In this document: positions 32,781 to 43,199 of the stretch, one piece after another | How the letters are laid out: each line of letters starts with the position of its first letter | How positions within the stretch are numbered: position 1 is the first letter of the stretch | Notes under the pieces: model-generated | What the model was told of the DNA's origin: nothing | Database searches by the model: none | Seen by the model: only the letters and a program-made list of their open reading frames with translations | From: Notamacropus eugenii | Lineage: Eukaryota > Chordata > Mammalia > Diprotodontia > Macropodidae | Direction: 5' to 3' | NCBI RefSeq assembly: GCF_028372415.1 | Contig: NC_092874.1 | Location: 241,901,461-241,965,460 of the forward strand | Length of the DNA: 64,000 nt | Program-made: the position numbers and the translations under genes

Positions 32781-33470
32781 CATCATGGCCCCAGGAACCT
32801 CATCATCTCACCATCCTTCAAGATTCAATCAGCACTGCTACTTAACTCTGCTCCTCTCTGATTGATTGGGGGTTGAGGCCATCAACCTCCATTTAAGGAG
32901 GCCGTGTCTTCAGAAGAGCTGCACTCTTCCAGACTTCATCATGCCTTCTTGCTGGATAGCTTCTTCCTGCCCTCCCCTTCCTTTTCAGCTTCTTTTTCTG
33001 TATTGTTTTCCCCCATTAGATTATAAACCCCTTGAAGTCAGAGACTCTTTTTGAGTTTAGTACAGTGCTCAGTAAAGTGCCTGGTGGTAAGGCCTACATA
33101 GTGTGTGTGTTCATCTTTCATTGCCAAAGAAGACCATGCCATTAGAGAAATAATGACATAACTTTCACTTGACTTTGTTTTGAGTGAGGGAGGGTTATGC
33201 AGGTCACCAGCCTCACTTCTCCTCCAGAGCCATCTGAATCCAGTGACCAGATATTTATCAGGATGACTGGAGATGACCTAGGATGAGGCAGTTGGGGTTA
33301 AGTGACTTGCCCTAGATCACACAGCTGGTGAGTGTCAAGTGTCTGAGGTGAGATTTGAACTCAGGTCCTCCTGACTCCTGCACTGGTGCTCTATCCACTG
33401 CACCACCTAGCTGCCCCAAGGGCCTACATAGTAGGCATTTAGTAAATATATATTGACTCACTGAACCAAT
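32781..33470 (+). mobile_element. L2 3' end, split by a SINE
   Basis: 'CCATTAGATTATAAACCCCT' and 'AGTACAGTGCTCAGTAAAGT' lead to the L2 end, resumed at 33433 ('AGGCATTTAGTAAATATATA'). The first 220 bp are less certain. Confidence 0.75.
33103..33420 (-). mobile_element. RTE-tailed SINE (tail type 1), full length with perfect target duplication
   Basis: 318 bp, flanked by GGCCTACATAGT at 33091-33102 and 33421-33432. The head (GGGGCAGCTAGGTGGTGCAG on minus) and tail ('TTGCCAAAGAAGACCATGCC' on plus) are both intact, so this copy defines the ends of the family. Confidence 0.93.
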
Positions 33471-33499
33471 AACTTTGTGCTCAGCAATTTCTACATTTG

Positions 33500-34010
33500 T
33501 TCAATGAATAACATACATTTATTTGGTCTCTACTGTTGAAACAAATATTCTTCTCCCCTCTACCTCTCCCAGCTTTTGAGTATCTTTTATGTTTATGTCA
33601 CTGATCCAACTGGGACTATAAAGTGTGACGGATGGATTGTCATTGTTTTTTGCTATAGTGCTCTCAAATTTTTCTAAAATTTTATTATTGAATATCATCG
33701 AGTTCATCAAATAGTAACTTTTACAAAAGCCAAATACATCTGGCTCTATTTCTGGAACTTTTATTTGGTTTTATTTGGTTCTACTGATCTATTTTTCAAT
33801 ATTTTTTGGCGAGGACTAAATAATTTTGGTAATTTCAGCTGTCTAGTTAAGTTCTGTAGACTGACAAAGCAAATCCCTTTTTACTACTTTTTCCAAATGC
33901 ATTTCATTGTCATTTTATCTAGTCCTAAAAAACAGTCCATTAGTATTTTGACCATAGTATTGCATTAAATCTATAAATTAATTTGGAAAGCCTTGATATC
34001 TTTCTTACAA
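33500..34010 (-). mobile_element. L1 ORF2 fragment
   Basis: Antisense L1 DNA: 'GGTTCTACTGATCTATTTTT', 'TTTCCAAATGCATTTCATTG' and 'ATTAAATCTATAAATTAATT'. Confidence 0.65.
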
Positions 34011-34139
34011 TGGCAGAGAAAGGAAGCCAAGAGGAATTATTATCAAGTTATGGGTATGATAAACACAGAATTGTTCAAGAAATCCCACTATATGAAAACT
34101 ATTACATTAGAACTCAGTATGTGAGTTTAAAAGGTTTTC

Positions 34140-34390
34140 ATCTTTCTAATCTTTCCCACCTCCAATGCATCCTTAAGCTGCCAGACTGATCTTCCTTATG
34201 CATAGATTCGGTCATAGATCTCATCCTCTGCTGAAAATTTTTGGTGGCTCTATATTGCTTAACAAAGTTTTTATGTCCTTGACCTGGTAATCAAAACTCT
34301 CCATCATCTGGAGTCAATCTTTCTAGATTTATCTAATATAACCCCCTCCCCTCCCATTCACTCTGTATACAGTCAAACTTTTTGTTTGAA
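34140..34390 (+). mobile_element. L2 fragment
   Basis: 'TTAAGCTGCCAGACTGATCT', 'CATCCTCTGCTGAAAATTTT' and 'CAAAACTCTCCATCATCTGG', typical L2 3' coding/UTR DNA. Confidence 0.75.
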
Positions 34391-34399
34391 TAGTAATAC

Positions 34400-34825
34400 T
34401 GTGATTTTTTTCATTCTTTTGGTATCTTATCCCTTTCTGAGATATCTTGTCAAATTATCAGTCAGTGTTTCTTAAGATTATGTTGCCTGCAGCACAGATT
34501 TCCTCTGTACGTAGAGTTAATCTTGCTAACTTTGTCTTTGTAAGTGCTATTTTGACTTCCTGATGCAGAACACTAGGGACTGAGGTATCAAATGGCATGG
34601 ATCCACTGTTATTGATGGCAAAAATAGATTGCCATAGAAAAAAATTGACAAATCTATTTTCCATGTATTTGCTGTCCTCCAGCTAATTTCATCTTTGAAT
34701 GTCCTTGAGATGAATCATTATTTAATAGTGTTATTACCAGCTTTCAGCAAAATTGTTTTTTTCTACCACTTTTTATCATCTTGTGAGGTTATTACTAATT
34801 GTCTTCTGTCACTCACCTCCTATGT
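34400..34825. other. unassigned, probably L3/CR1
   Basis: No clear match; context between L2 and L3/CR1 copies. Confidence 0.25.
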
Positions 34826-34829
34826 ATCT

Positions 34830-35600
34830 TACAAATGAGCTGGTCTTTTAAACTGGTATTGACCCTCATGTGATTATCCATCCTCGGCTAGAAGAGTTTT
34901 TAGTATCTATCACTACTTCATAATGAAGCCCTTTACATTTTGGGGCCTTTCTATGTATTTAAAAAGTTCTTTATCATGAGCCCTTTGTTCTGTCCTTTGG
35001 AGCAACATAGAATATGTCTAATTTGTCTTCTGCATAATAATCTTTTTTTAAATTTGAAAATAGCTGTAATGTCCCCTTCCATACCAAGTCATCTTTAGTT
35101 CTTTCAGTCTTTCCTTATCTCATCTGATTTCCTTTGAAATTCCAAATAAAACCCCATCTTCTACAGGAACCTTTTCTAATTCCTCTCAATTTTAATGCTT
35201 TCCTCTTTTAATTATTTCCTATATATCCTGTATATAGCTTGTGTGTACATATTTGTTTGCTTGTCTCTCCTGTTAGATTATGAGCTCAGGGATTGTCGTT
35301 ACTCAGTGCCTGGCATGTAGTAGGTGTTTAATAAATGGTTATTGACTGACCATCTAGGTCACCTTCCTCTGGAAATGCTCCAGATTTAATGTCTTTATAA
35401 TGTAGTCCCCAGAAATAAACACAATGCTTGAGAAGTAATCTGACCAATGCAGAGTATAAATTGTGTTCCGAACATTGTATTTCCATTTATATAACCTAGG
35501 CTTGCATTAGCTTTGGGGGCAGACAGGCAACTCTTTTGACTGACCATTACTTGCACATAGCTGGAGAGGTAGGTTTTCCCCACCCTAGGTTAGAAAAATT
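34830..35600 (+). mobile_element. L3/CR1 fragment, split by an L2 3' end
   Basis: 'CCATGTGATT'-type text, 'GAAAATAGCTGTAATGTCCC', 'CTGGAAATGCTCCAGATTTA' and 'CTGACCAATGCAGAGTATAA' are L3/CR1. An L2 3' end (35130-35355, 'CTCCTGTTAGATTATGAGCT') lies between them. Confidence 0.7.
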
Positions 35601-35604
35601 GATT

Positions 35605-35860
35605 TTTAAAAATATGTTTTATTTATTTCACTAATATTTCACAATTACACGTAAAAAACTGACTCATTTAAAAAAAATTTGAGTTGCAAATTCTTCCATT
35701 CCCTGCCTTACCCATTGAGAAGGCAAGCAACATATTCACTATACATGTGAAGTCATGCAAAACACATTTCCATATTAGCCATGTTGCAAAAGAAAACACA
35801 CAAACAAGAAAAATACAGAAAATGTATGCTTTAGTTGTGCAGTTGATTTTTTAAAATCTA
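35605..35860 (-). mobile_element. L1 3' UTR fragment
   Basis: 'GAGAAGGCAAGCAACATATT' and 'TCATGCAAAACACATTTCCA', antisense L1 3' end. Confidence 0.85.
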
Positions 35861-35869
35861 ATTGAAAGG

Positions 35870-36780
35870 TTGAATTTTTGTTCAGTCTACAAATACTTAG
35901 TAAGTTGTTCACTATGTGTAACTCACTGTGCCTGGTACTAGGCAAAGAGGAGTAAGATGTGGACACAAAGTACTTGCATACAGCATGAAGTTGTGGGCAA
36001 TACCCTTCATTCTGCTTTTCTGGAAGTAAGCTCTACAAAGTTGGCAGTAAGCAGTCCTTGTGCCCCACAAGTTTCCTGGAAGGAGTCCTCATATGGAATT
36101 ATCTGAAGAGAGGTAATGGTTGAAGTAGGTGTGGATAAGATACTAAGGAGAGTAAGGCATGAAGACCCAGTCTTGATGGATGATGCTATCTGTCCTTCAT
36201 TCTTGAAGAGGACCATGACATTAAGGAGGTGATGCCATAACATGCAAATGAACTGGATTTAAACGACAGAGGCCTCTGCAAAGTCACCAGCCTCATTTTC
36301 TCCTCCAGAGCCATCTGGGTCCAGTGGCAAGATATAGATCAGGACAACTTGAGATGGCCCTGGATGTTGTTGGAGATATTGGTTTTCTTAAACTACTTCA
36401 CTCAAAATTCAATTTAGTGATGGATGATAACATTAAGGGTGTAGGAAGAGGAGTCAATAGAGAAGCAGAGAAAGGTAGATCAAAAAGGTAGAACTAGAGA
36501 GGGCAGAGTCACATAAGACAAGGTATAAAACAGCCTTAAAAGTTTCAGAATAGTCAGGTAGAATGAGGAGAAAAGATCATTGTTTGGCAATTAATTGGTA
36601 GTGACCTTTAAAAGGGTAATTTCAATAGCGTAGTAGAAACCAAGGCCAAATTACACTAAGTTGAAGAATGTGTAGATGGGGAGACGTAGAGGCAGGGAAG
36701 GTAGAATACTCTTTCCAGAAGTATGGCCTTGAGCGGGTACTATATGCTTTAGAGTGGATGAAAGCAAAATAGGAGTTAAT
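35870..36780 (-). mobile_element. L2 fragment (3' end and ORF2), split by a SINE
   Basis: 3' end near 35890-35960 ('ACTGTGCCTGGTACTAGGCA'). From 36410 the plus strand is purine-rich and antisense to L2 ORF2 ('CAATTAATTGGTAGTGACCT'). Confidence 0.7.
36187..36400 (-). mobile_element. RTE-tailed SINE, 3' part (tail type 1)
   Basis: 'GTCCTTCATTCTTGAAGAGG' tail, 'GGTGATGCCATAACATGCAA', 'CCAGAGCCATCTGGGTCCAG'. Confidence 0.85.
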
Positions 36781-36999
36781 CATGCTTGCCTTAATGTTAA
36801 TATTATACTATTGGGGATGATAACAAGGTGTTAAACTAACTGTAAAAATTCAGACTAAGCCAAGTGATTCCTTTATGAGGTACAAATAAGTACCTGAGTG
36901 AATCAGAAGGGAGCAATTATACTGGAGAATTAGGAGTCATACCCCAGGGTGACTCTTAAAAGACATAGTCCAGTTAGTCTGAGGTACTTCAGGCTTTCT

Positions 37000-37200
37000 G
37001 ATGGCTGCAGTGGACAGAAAGTTGGGCTTGGAGTCACAAAGATTTGAGTTCAAATCAGGCCCCTGTCTGCCTCAGTTTTCTCAACTGTAAAATGAGGATA
37101 ATTACAGTACTTACCTTATAGGATTATTGTTGAGGATTAAGTAAGATAATATTTGTAAGTGTTTAGAATTGTGCCTTATACACGCTTAATAATTATTTGT
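37000..37200 (+). mobile_element. MIR SINE
   Basis: 'GGGCTTGGAGTCACAAAGAT', 'CTCAACTGTAAAATGAGGAT' and 'ACCTTATAGGATTATTGTTG', near full length. Confidence 0.85.
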
Positions 37201-37204
37201 TCCC

Positions 37205-38180
37205 TTCCCTTTTCCCTTCTTGATAGCAAGATTGCTTGGAGTATAAGGAGTATCAGTACAAAAGCCATGTTAATAATCTGTAAAGATCACATATAGCTAA
37301 GGATACTAACTCAACCAGCTCAGGGTTGACTGAGTGTTCATGCCTTTTACTACTAAGAAACCTCACTGGAAGGGTAAGTTCACTCTTATGTCATAAAATT
37401 TCCTCTGAGCCCTTGCAGCACACAGGCCACCTTCCATTTCTCCAACGAACCACTGAACCATTCAGGGCAATCTAAATGGATGTCTTCATATACCCTCTCT
37501 CTAGGACAAGCAGATTAACCTTCCCAAAGACTACAACTCTAAGGTGGTAATCCTTTATCTCCTTTTCCCCTTGGGCTCCCTAATGGAAGCTCAAAACCTC
37601 TCCCCAGAAAAGTCTGTTTACTTTTCTATATTTTAAATATTAAAAGAGAAGAGGAAAAGAGATCTAACATTGAGATGGGTGCTATCTCCTCTGGCTGGTA
37701 GCACCTAGTCATAAATACTAGCGAGTTATAAATCCTTACATCCTTTCCCAGAACAGATTGGGAAACCCATCTACACAAGGCCAATAGGAGGAATAAAGGA
37801 AGTAAATAGGAGTGGTTGAACAATCTTAACTCAACACTGCTATAACTCTCTATGTTTTCTTTTTCTTCCTAGTTTTGAATAAATTTTAGTTTTAAAGTAT
37901 GTTTTTCTTCAGTATATATTTTTATAAACTTCAGCTCATTTGAGGATTTTAGCCTTCCAGACTCTAATCATAAGCAGTTACCGCTCTTTAGTAATTTTAT
38001 TTATGTGTCCCTATCGTTCTAGTTAATTTCTGAGAAAGCAAAAGTGACAGGATCTCTTGAGGAAACAAGGACAGGATTAATTTCCACATCTTCAACACAG
38101 TGAAAATTGTCCATCTTTTGGCATACTTTTTCTTGGAACTCAGAAGGAGGAAGCTCTTGGGCCATATAAAGACTTATCTG
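37205..38180. other. unassigned, about 1 kb
   Basis: No named repeat or gene recognised. Could be unique intergenic DNA or a marsupial-specific LTR. Confidence 0.3.
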
Positions 38181-38184
38181 AAAC

Positions 38185-38425
38185 TGTTTATCCTCCTTCT
38201 CAAAGAGGACCATGACATCAGAGAAATGATGACATGATGTGCACTTGACTTTGTTTTAAGTGAGAGAGGGCTTGCAAGGTCACCAGCCTCACTTTCTCCT
38301 CCTGAGCCATCTGGATCCAATGACCAGATCTTCCTCAGGATGACTGGAGACAGCCCAGAATGCAATGGGAGACCTTGGCCTTTTAGGCTAAGGCCTTTTC
38401 AGTACTCACTTAGAGTGAGGTGATG
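38185..38425 (-). mobile_element. RTE-tailed composite SINE, 3' part
   Basis: 'CTCAAAGAGGACCATGACAT' tail; 'CCTGAGCCATCTGGATCCAA'; then 'GAGACCTTGGCCTTTTAGGC', which is the long-family body (compare 38605-39205). Confidence 0.85.
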
Positions 38426-38604
38426 CTCATTCAGTTGAATAGACCTGTATCTGAAACTACCTTCTTGCATTACACATAGAATCCTTGTCTTTCAGTTCAA
38501 AGGCAACTTACATAACAACTCCATGTTCAGTTTAACTTTTACCATAGTGGAAGATTTGAAGAAAGGTCTTCCGTGGTTCCAAGGCCAGCTCTCTAAACAT
38601 TAAT

Positions 38605-39205
38605 TATTGTTTGTCCTTTGTTCTCAAAGAGGACCATAGTATCAGGAAGGTGATGCCATGACTTGTAAGTGAACTGGATTTAAATGAGGGAGGGCTGTGC
38701 AAAGTCACCAGTCTCACTTTCTCCTCAGGATCCAACTAGAACCAGTGGCAAGAAATAATTCAGGATGACTGGTGATGGCCCCAGATGTAGTGGGAAACCT
38801 TGGTCTTTTTAAGCTAAGGGGTTTAACGGGTCTCAGTTTGACTGAGGAAATGCCCATCCAGTGAATAAGGCTAGGTAAGAAATGAGACAAAATATGGCCT
38901 CTTTTGCCTAATTAAAAAAAAAAATCAATCTGGGAAGGGAAGAACCTCAGGGTTTTTGACCAAAACAGAAACAAATTCTACTTACATTTACTCTGAACCA
39001 ATCAGGACCCAAATAATGACCACTAAGTGGGGCCTGGGTTAGGACCTACTGTCAGCCAACCAATGAGAACCAGAGTGAATTGGGTTTAAGGTATGGTCAT
39101 TAAGAAAGAAATCTAGCACCTAAATCCCAAGATATCTTCAGAGGTTTCAAGGATCAAAATTTATATTCCTTTGTGTAGAGTACCCAGAAGTGAGGGTATA
39201 ATACC
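38605..39205 (-). mobile_element. composite RTE-tailed retroposon, near full length
   Basis: About 600 bp. Tail 'GTTCTCAAAGAGGACCATAG'; core 'TCAGGATGACTGGTGATGGC'; body with 'ACATTTACTCTGAACCAATC'; far end 'GGATCAAAATTTATATTCC' and the palindrome GGGTATAATACCC. It is the reference for the partly inverted copy at 10631-11448. Confidence 0.78.
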
Positions 39206-39339
39206 CAAAATGGACAGAGGGAAAAGGAAGAAGGGAAAAGAAGGGGAGAGGAAAACAAGAAAGGAGAGGGTAAGAGCTGTCTTGCTCAACTAGAACTGAT
39301 CAGTTTGGTTCAGTGGGCAGCATGTACTATTCACAGTTT

Positions 39340-39432
39340 TGTCCTTCATTAGGAAGAGGATCATAGCACCAGGAAGGTGATGCTGTGACTTGCAAGTGAA
39401 TTGCATTTAAATGAGGGAGGGCTGTTTAAAGT
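39340..39432 (-). mobile_element. RTE-tailed SINE, tail fragment
   Basis: 'TTGTCCTTCATTAGGAAGAG', 'AGGAAGGTGATGCTGTGACT', then broken by a T-rich run. Confidence 0.8.
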
Positions 39433-39659
39433 CACATAGAATCTTTTTTTTTTTAATTCAAAGGCAATTTATATAACAGCTCCATATTCAGTTTAACTTT
39501 TACAGTGGTGGGAAATTTGAACTCAGGTCTTCCTGGGTCCAAGGCCAGCTTTCTAATATACTAATATCGTAAAACTGAATCACATCTTTGTAAGGAAGAA
39601 AATAAATCCAAGAGCTTGGAAACATCCCATTAGACCTCACTTGCTTTGTAATGTAATAA

Positions 39660-39740
39660 AATAATGATAATAATACTAATCATGATAGCAAACATTTATA
39701 TACTGCTTACTATTTGCCAGATCCTTTGATAAGTGCTTTA
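39660..39740 (-). mobile_element. MIR/THER fragment
   Basis: 'AACATTTATATACTGCTTAC' and AAGTGCTTTACAAG, antisense 3' end. Confidence 0.6.
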
Positions 39741-39744
39741 CAAG

Positions 39745-40830
39745 TGGGGCTCAACCAGAGAATGCATTTTGCTGCCTCCAACAATCTTCTTATTTATCTA
39801 TGCTAGCCAGACTCTAGTGCCTTTTTTGCACTGCTTTCATCATCCTGTTTGATGACCACTGGTCAGGAATGCTGGAATAAGGACTTGGCTGAATAAGATG
39901 GCTACTTGTGTCTTTTTCAAACGAAATTCTGTGATTCCATTACAAGTTATAAAATTTGCACAGTCACCTAGCCATGACATGGCACTAAAACATGCATATG
40001 TATCTCTGTTCCAGACATGGGATAGATACTATGTAGCTAAGGCAAGTTTGTAACTATTTTCCTCTCAACATGCAAAAACAATACATTTCTAGTCCCAAAG
40101 GTTCAGATTTAAATCCTCAGGGACCGGATGAAATGGTATTCAATTTAAAGGTTTTCCCTGAGAAAATATTTTTTGGCAGAAGCCCAGTTCTAAGTATTCT
40201 CTTGCAGTATTCAGGGGATGGAGAAAGCAAGAATCAGTGGTTTTCAGGGCAAACTTGCCGGTTGTTTACTCAGTGGAACAATGGTTTACCACCTTCAGAA
40301 AGTCCCTGGGGGAGAGGGGATGGTACGAGCTCAGGTTCAAGGCTCCTCTACTCCCAGAAATTCTTCACTCATAAAGTTCAACCCTGGACACCTGCTTCCA
40401 GAGGAGTAAATGACCAAAAAACGGTTTCTGCAATCTTCTCCGAATTATAACCACAATGAAATCAAAGCCTTTAAAAGATTCTCAAAATCAGATTCGTTTA
40501 ATTCGCTAGCCTTTCAAAAATAAACAAGGCTGGGCATCTCAGACCCAGGGGTATTTTTCAAAAATGTGGATGGGGGGCTGGCAAAGGAAATTTGTGGGTT
40601 CCTTACAGTAGGTTGGGGGCCTGGCAGCCTTGACCTTAGAAAAGCAGGTTAGCTCTCGTCCAGAAACTCATCAGTCCTCCTTTTCTGATTCTTCCTTCTC
40701 CCTCCCCTTTCTCCTTCTCCCTCCTCTTTTTTCCTCTTCCTCCTTCTTTGGTAAAAGGCCCCGGCTGGGGAAGTAACGTTTTCTTGCATTAAAAAGACAG
40801 AAAAAAGCTAAGGTCATCCATGAAGGGAAG
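39745..40830. other. repeat-poor DNA upstream of LEMD3
   Basis: No repeat family recognised over about 1.1 kb, which contrasts with the rest of the window. It ends in a pyrimidine-rich tract (40670-40760). Open frames up to 126 codons show no known protein features. Confidence 0.5.
40668..40762. repeat. polypyrimidine tract
   Basis: CT-rich on the plus strand with CTTCTCCCTCC-type units; a mirror-like tract that could form triplex DNA. About 470 bp upstream of the LEMD3 start codon. Confidence 0.8.
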
Positions 40831-40839
40831 GAGAAAGTG

Positions 40840-42350
40840 TCCGGGCTACGGGAGACAAAGAGAGCCGGGGCTGCCGGGCGGACCCTCCCCGTCCTCCTCT
40901 CGAGGGGGTCGGCCGAGCCCGGCGAGGGGGCGGCGGTCAAGGTGCTCTCGAAGGCGCAGCCCAGGGTCGGGCGCCGGAGTCCGCGCACGCCCCCCCAAGC
41001 CGAGCCAGCCCCCTCCCCGGAGATGCGCGCGCCGACCGTCCGCGCGCTCCCCCCCTCCCCGCCGCCGCACCTTACGTGGGCCCTTCCCGCTCAGGTGAGT
41101 CCTTCCCACGCCTCCCATTGGCCCAGGCGCCGCCGGCTCGGGAAGGCCAACGCCGACGGGTCTAGTTCAGGGTCTAGGGTGGGCGCGTCACTTCCGGTAG
41201 CGCGGAGCTTGTAAAACACCCAAGAGAGAAGATGGCGGCTGCAGCGGCGGCTTCGGCGGCTCAGCAGCTCTCGGATGAGGAGCTCTTCTCTCAGCTCCGC
41301 CGTTACGGCCTGTCTCCCGGCCCGGTGACGGAGAGCACCCGGCCCGTCTACCTGAAGAAGCTGAAGAAGCTCCGCGAGGAGGAGCAGCAGCAGCCGCCGG
41401 CGCCGCCGCAGGAGCAGCAGCCGCCGCCGCACCGGACCGGGGCCCGCAGCGCCAAGACGCGGAACAGCAACAACAATAACACGGCGGCCGCGGGGGCGCC
41501 GCCGGGGGCGGGGGCGGGGGCGGCCGCCGCCGGCGCGGGGGGCAGGCCGCCGCCGGGCGACCTCTCGTACCTGCGGACCTCGGCGGCGCTCGGCCGCGGC
41601 TCGGCCTCGGCCCCCGATAACCCGCCCGGAGCCGCGGCCGCCCCCGCCCTGGCCGGCGCCGGCGGCGGCAGCAAGGTGCTGCTGGGCTTCAGCTCGGACG
41701 AGTCGGACGCCGAGGCCAGCCCCCGGGACCAGGCCAGCGGCGGCAGGAAGGAGCGGGCGGCCCTGCAGTCCCGCGGCGGACTCAAGCCCGCGCCCCTGGC
41801 CGACGGCGAGGCGGGCCCCGGCCAGCCCGCCGAGAGGAGGAAGCCGCACGCGTGGTGGGGGGCCCGGAGAGCCGCGGCCGGCCCGGACCCCCTGGGGCCG
41901 CCGGGGAGAGAGGGCGCGCCGGAGGACGCAGAGGAGGGAGCGGACGGCGGCGGCGAGAGGGAGCCGGAGGGCGAGGAGCTGCGCTGGAGCAGCCGGCCCG
42001 TGAACGGCAGCCGGCTCCTCCCCTTCAGCTGCCGGGAGAACTACTCGGACTCGGAGGAGGAGGAGGAGCAGGACAACGTGGCCGTCGCCCGGCCGCTCTT
42101 CAGGGACGACTCGCTGCTCCGGTCCCGGCCCAGGCGCGGCCACGGCAAGCCCCCCGCGGGCTCTCGAGGGGAGGCCTCGCACCCCGCGGCGGCCGGCGGC
42201 GGCTGCCCGGGAAATGACAGGGCCGCCGGCGGTCTAGACCGGAGGCGAGGTCCGGAGGAGGGAGGGGGAGGCGACCCGCTGGACTGCAGCCCCATTCCCA
42301 GATACCGCCTGACCTCCAAGAAACAGCCCCCACTCCTGCCCTCGACCCTC
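40840..42350. promoter_or_regulatory. LEMD3: CpG island over the LEMD3 promoter and exon 1
   Basis: CpG dinucleotides are dense from about 40840 to 42350 while nearly absent in the flanking AT-rich DNA. It covers the presumed promoter and most of exon 1, as expected for a housekeeping gene. Confidence 0.92.
41090..41231 (+). promoter_or_regulatory. LEMD3: LEMD3 core promoter and 5' UTR
   Basis: An inverted CCAAT box (ATTGG, 41117-41121), an ETS-type site (ACTTCCGG, 41190-41197) and a YY1-type motif (AAGATGGCGGC, 41229-41239) that overlaps the start codon. No TATA box. This set is typical of TATA-less CpG promoters with a short 5' UTR. The start of transcription probably lies between the ETS site and the ATG, which is inference. 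A CAG/GTGAGT splice-donor match lies at 41092-41100. Confidence 0.7.
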
Positions 42351-42744
42351 CCCGACGGGGATCTGGCCCTGGATCGCAAAACTAACAACCACATCGGTCG
42401 GGGGGGTTTCCACTTGGACCCCTCCAGGGTCTACGCCAACAGCCTCCCGCACAACCCTCTGATGGGCTCAGCCTCCTCCCCCTCGCTCAGGATCAATCAC
42501 TCCAATCACACGGGCTCCAATCATACCTACCTGAAAAACACCTACAACAAGCATAAGCTTTCAGAACCGGAGGAGGAACTTCTCCAGCAATTTAAACGGG
42601 AGGAGGTGTCCACCACGGGTGGCTTCAGTGCCCACTATTTATCCATGTTTCTCTTGACTGCTGCCTGCTTGTTTTTCCTGATACTTGGGCTCACCTACCT
42701 CGGCATGAGAGGTACTGGAGTGTCTGAGGACGGGGCACTCAACA
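41232..42744 (+). CDS. LEMD3: LEMD3 (MAN1) exon 1, N-terminal 504 residues
   Basis: Inner nuclear membrane protein of the LEM family. LEM domains bind BAF (BANF1) and so tether chromatin to the nuclear envelope; the C-terminal part of MAN1, encoded outside this window, binds receptor SMADs and dampens TGF-beta/BMP signalling. Seen here: LEM domain at residues 12-50 ([19 protein letters not shown], then [12 protein letters not shown]); Gln/Pro, Asn and Ala/Gly low-complexity stretches (about 52-130); acidic Ser/Asp clusters (SSDESDAE near 154, [11 protein letters not shown] near 270); a conserved juxtamembrane part ([16 protein letters not shown]); first transmembrane helix at 470-492; then RGTGVSEDG. 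The ATG has a strong context (A at -3, G at +4) and matches the usual family start. The exon ends in phase 1 after residue 504. Human MAN1 has about 911 residues, so a little over half is here. Reading continues open for 53 codons into the intron, which is incidental. Confidence 0.97.
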
Positions 42745-42750
42745 GTAAGT
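42742..42750 (+). other. LEMD3: LEMD3 intron 1 splice donor
   Basis: ACA|GTAAGT, with the GT at 42745-42746. The cut leaves one base (A), fitting an Ile codon (A|TN) as expected from the ENP.. sequence that opens exon 2 in other mammals. Confidence 0.93.
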
Positions 42751-42809
42751 ATTGGTCAGTGAGTAAGACCTCCCTTTCCCCTGCCCCAGTAACCCATTTT
42801 GTAGTGGGG

Positions 42810-42975
42810 GCATCTTGGGATAATGGAAAGGGAGTTATTGGCCTTGGAGGCAGCCTGGGTGACTTAACTTCTCAGAGCGAGGTACATGTGGGAGGAAGGT
42901 GCTGATCTGCCTTGGCTGACAGAATTTCCTTCACCAGGAGTTCCGTGCACCAGTGAAATTCACAGGTCCAGGCCC
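42810..42975 (+). mobile_element. marsupial CORE-SINE
   Basis: 'ATCTTGGGATAATGGAAAGG' head; 'GGAGTTCCGTGCACCAGTGA' and AATTCACAGGTCC end. Lies only about 65 bp inside intron 1. Confidence 0.78.
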
Positions 42976-43199
42976 TAATTCCTAAACATATTGTAATTGT
43001 CATTTTACTTTAGGTGACTCTTGGATCAGAAACAAGGTTTGAAGTTGTGAACATCAAGTTGTTTGTCAAACGTTATATTTATCTTACAGCCTGCCATTGG
43101 AATGTGTTAACTTGTTTGGGTTTGAAAATTCTTTATCTACAGATTATGCAGGAGGTCCAAAACACCCCAGAAGAAGAGCAGAGTCACCTACACGATATA

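Noticed and set aside
23405..33420. Active tRNA genes in SINE heads
   Set aside because: The tRNA-like heads lack intact acceptor stems and are embedded in SINEs.
40820..41214. GC-rich open frames upstream of LEMD3
   Set aside because: Low-complexity Arg/Pro/Ser text in a CpG island; no homology, no supporting splice context except one donor match reported separately.
41091..42182. 363-codon antisense open frame opposite LEMD3 exon 1
   Set aside because: It is the mirror of a GC-rich coding exon, with Arg/Pro/Gly-rich low-complexity text and no domain. Stops are rare by composition alone.
42745..42905. Extension of the LEMD3 frame past 42744
   Set aside because: A strong GTAAGT donor and the family's exon 1 boundary end the coding part here; the extension runs into a SINE.
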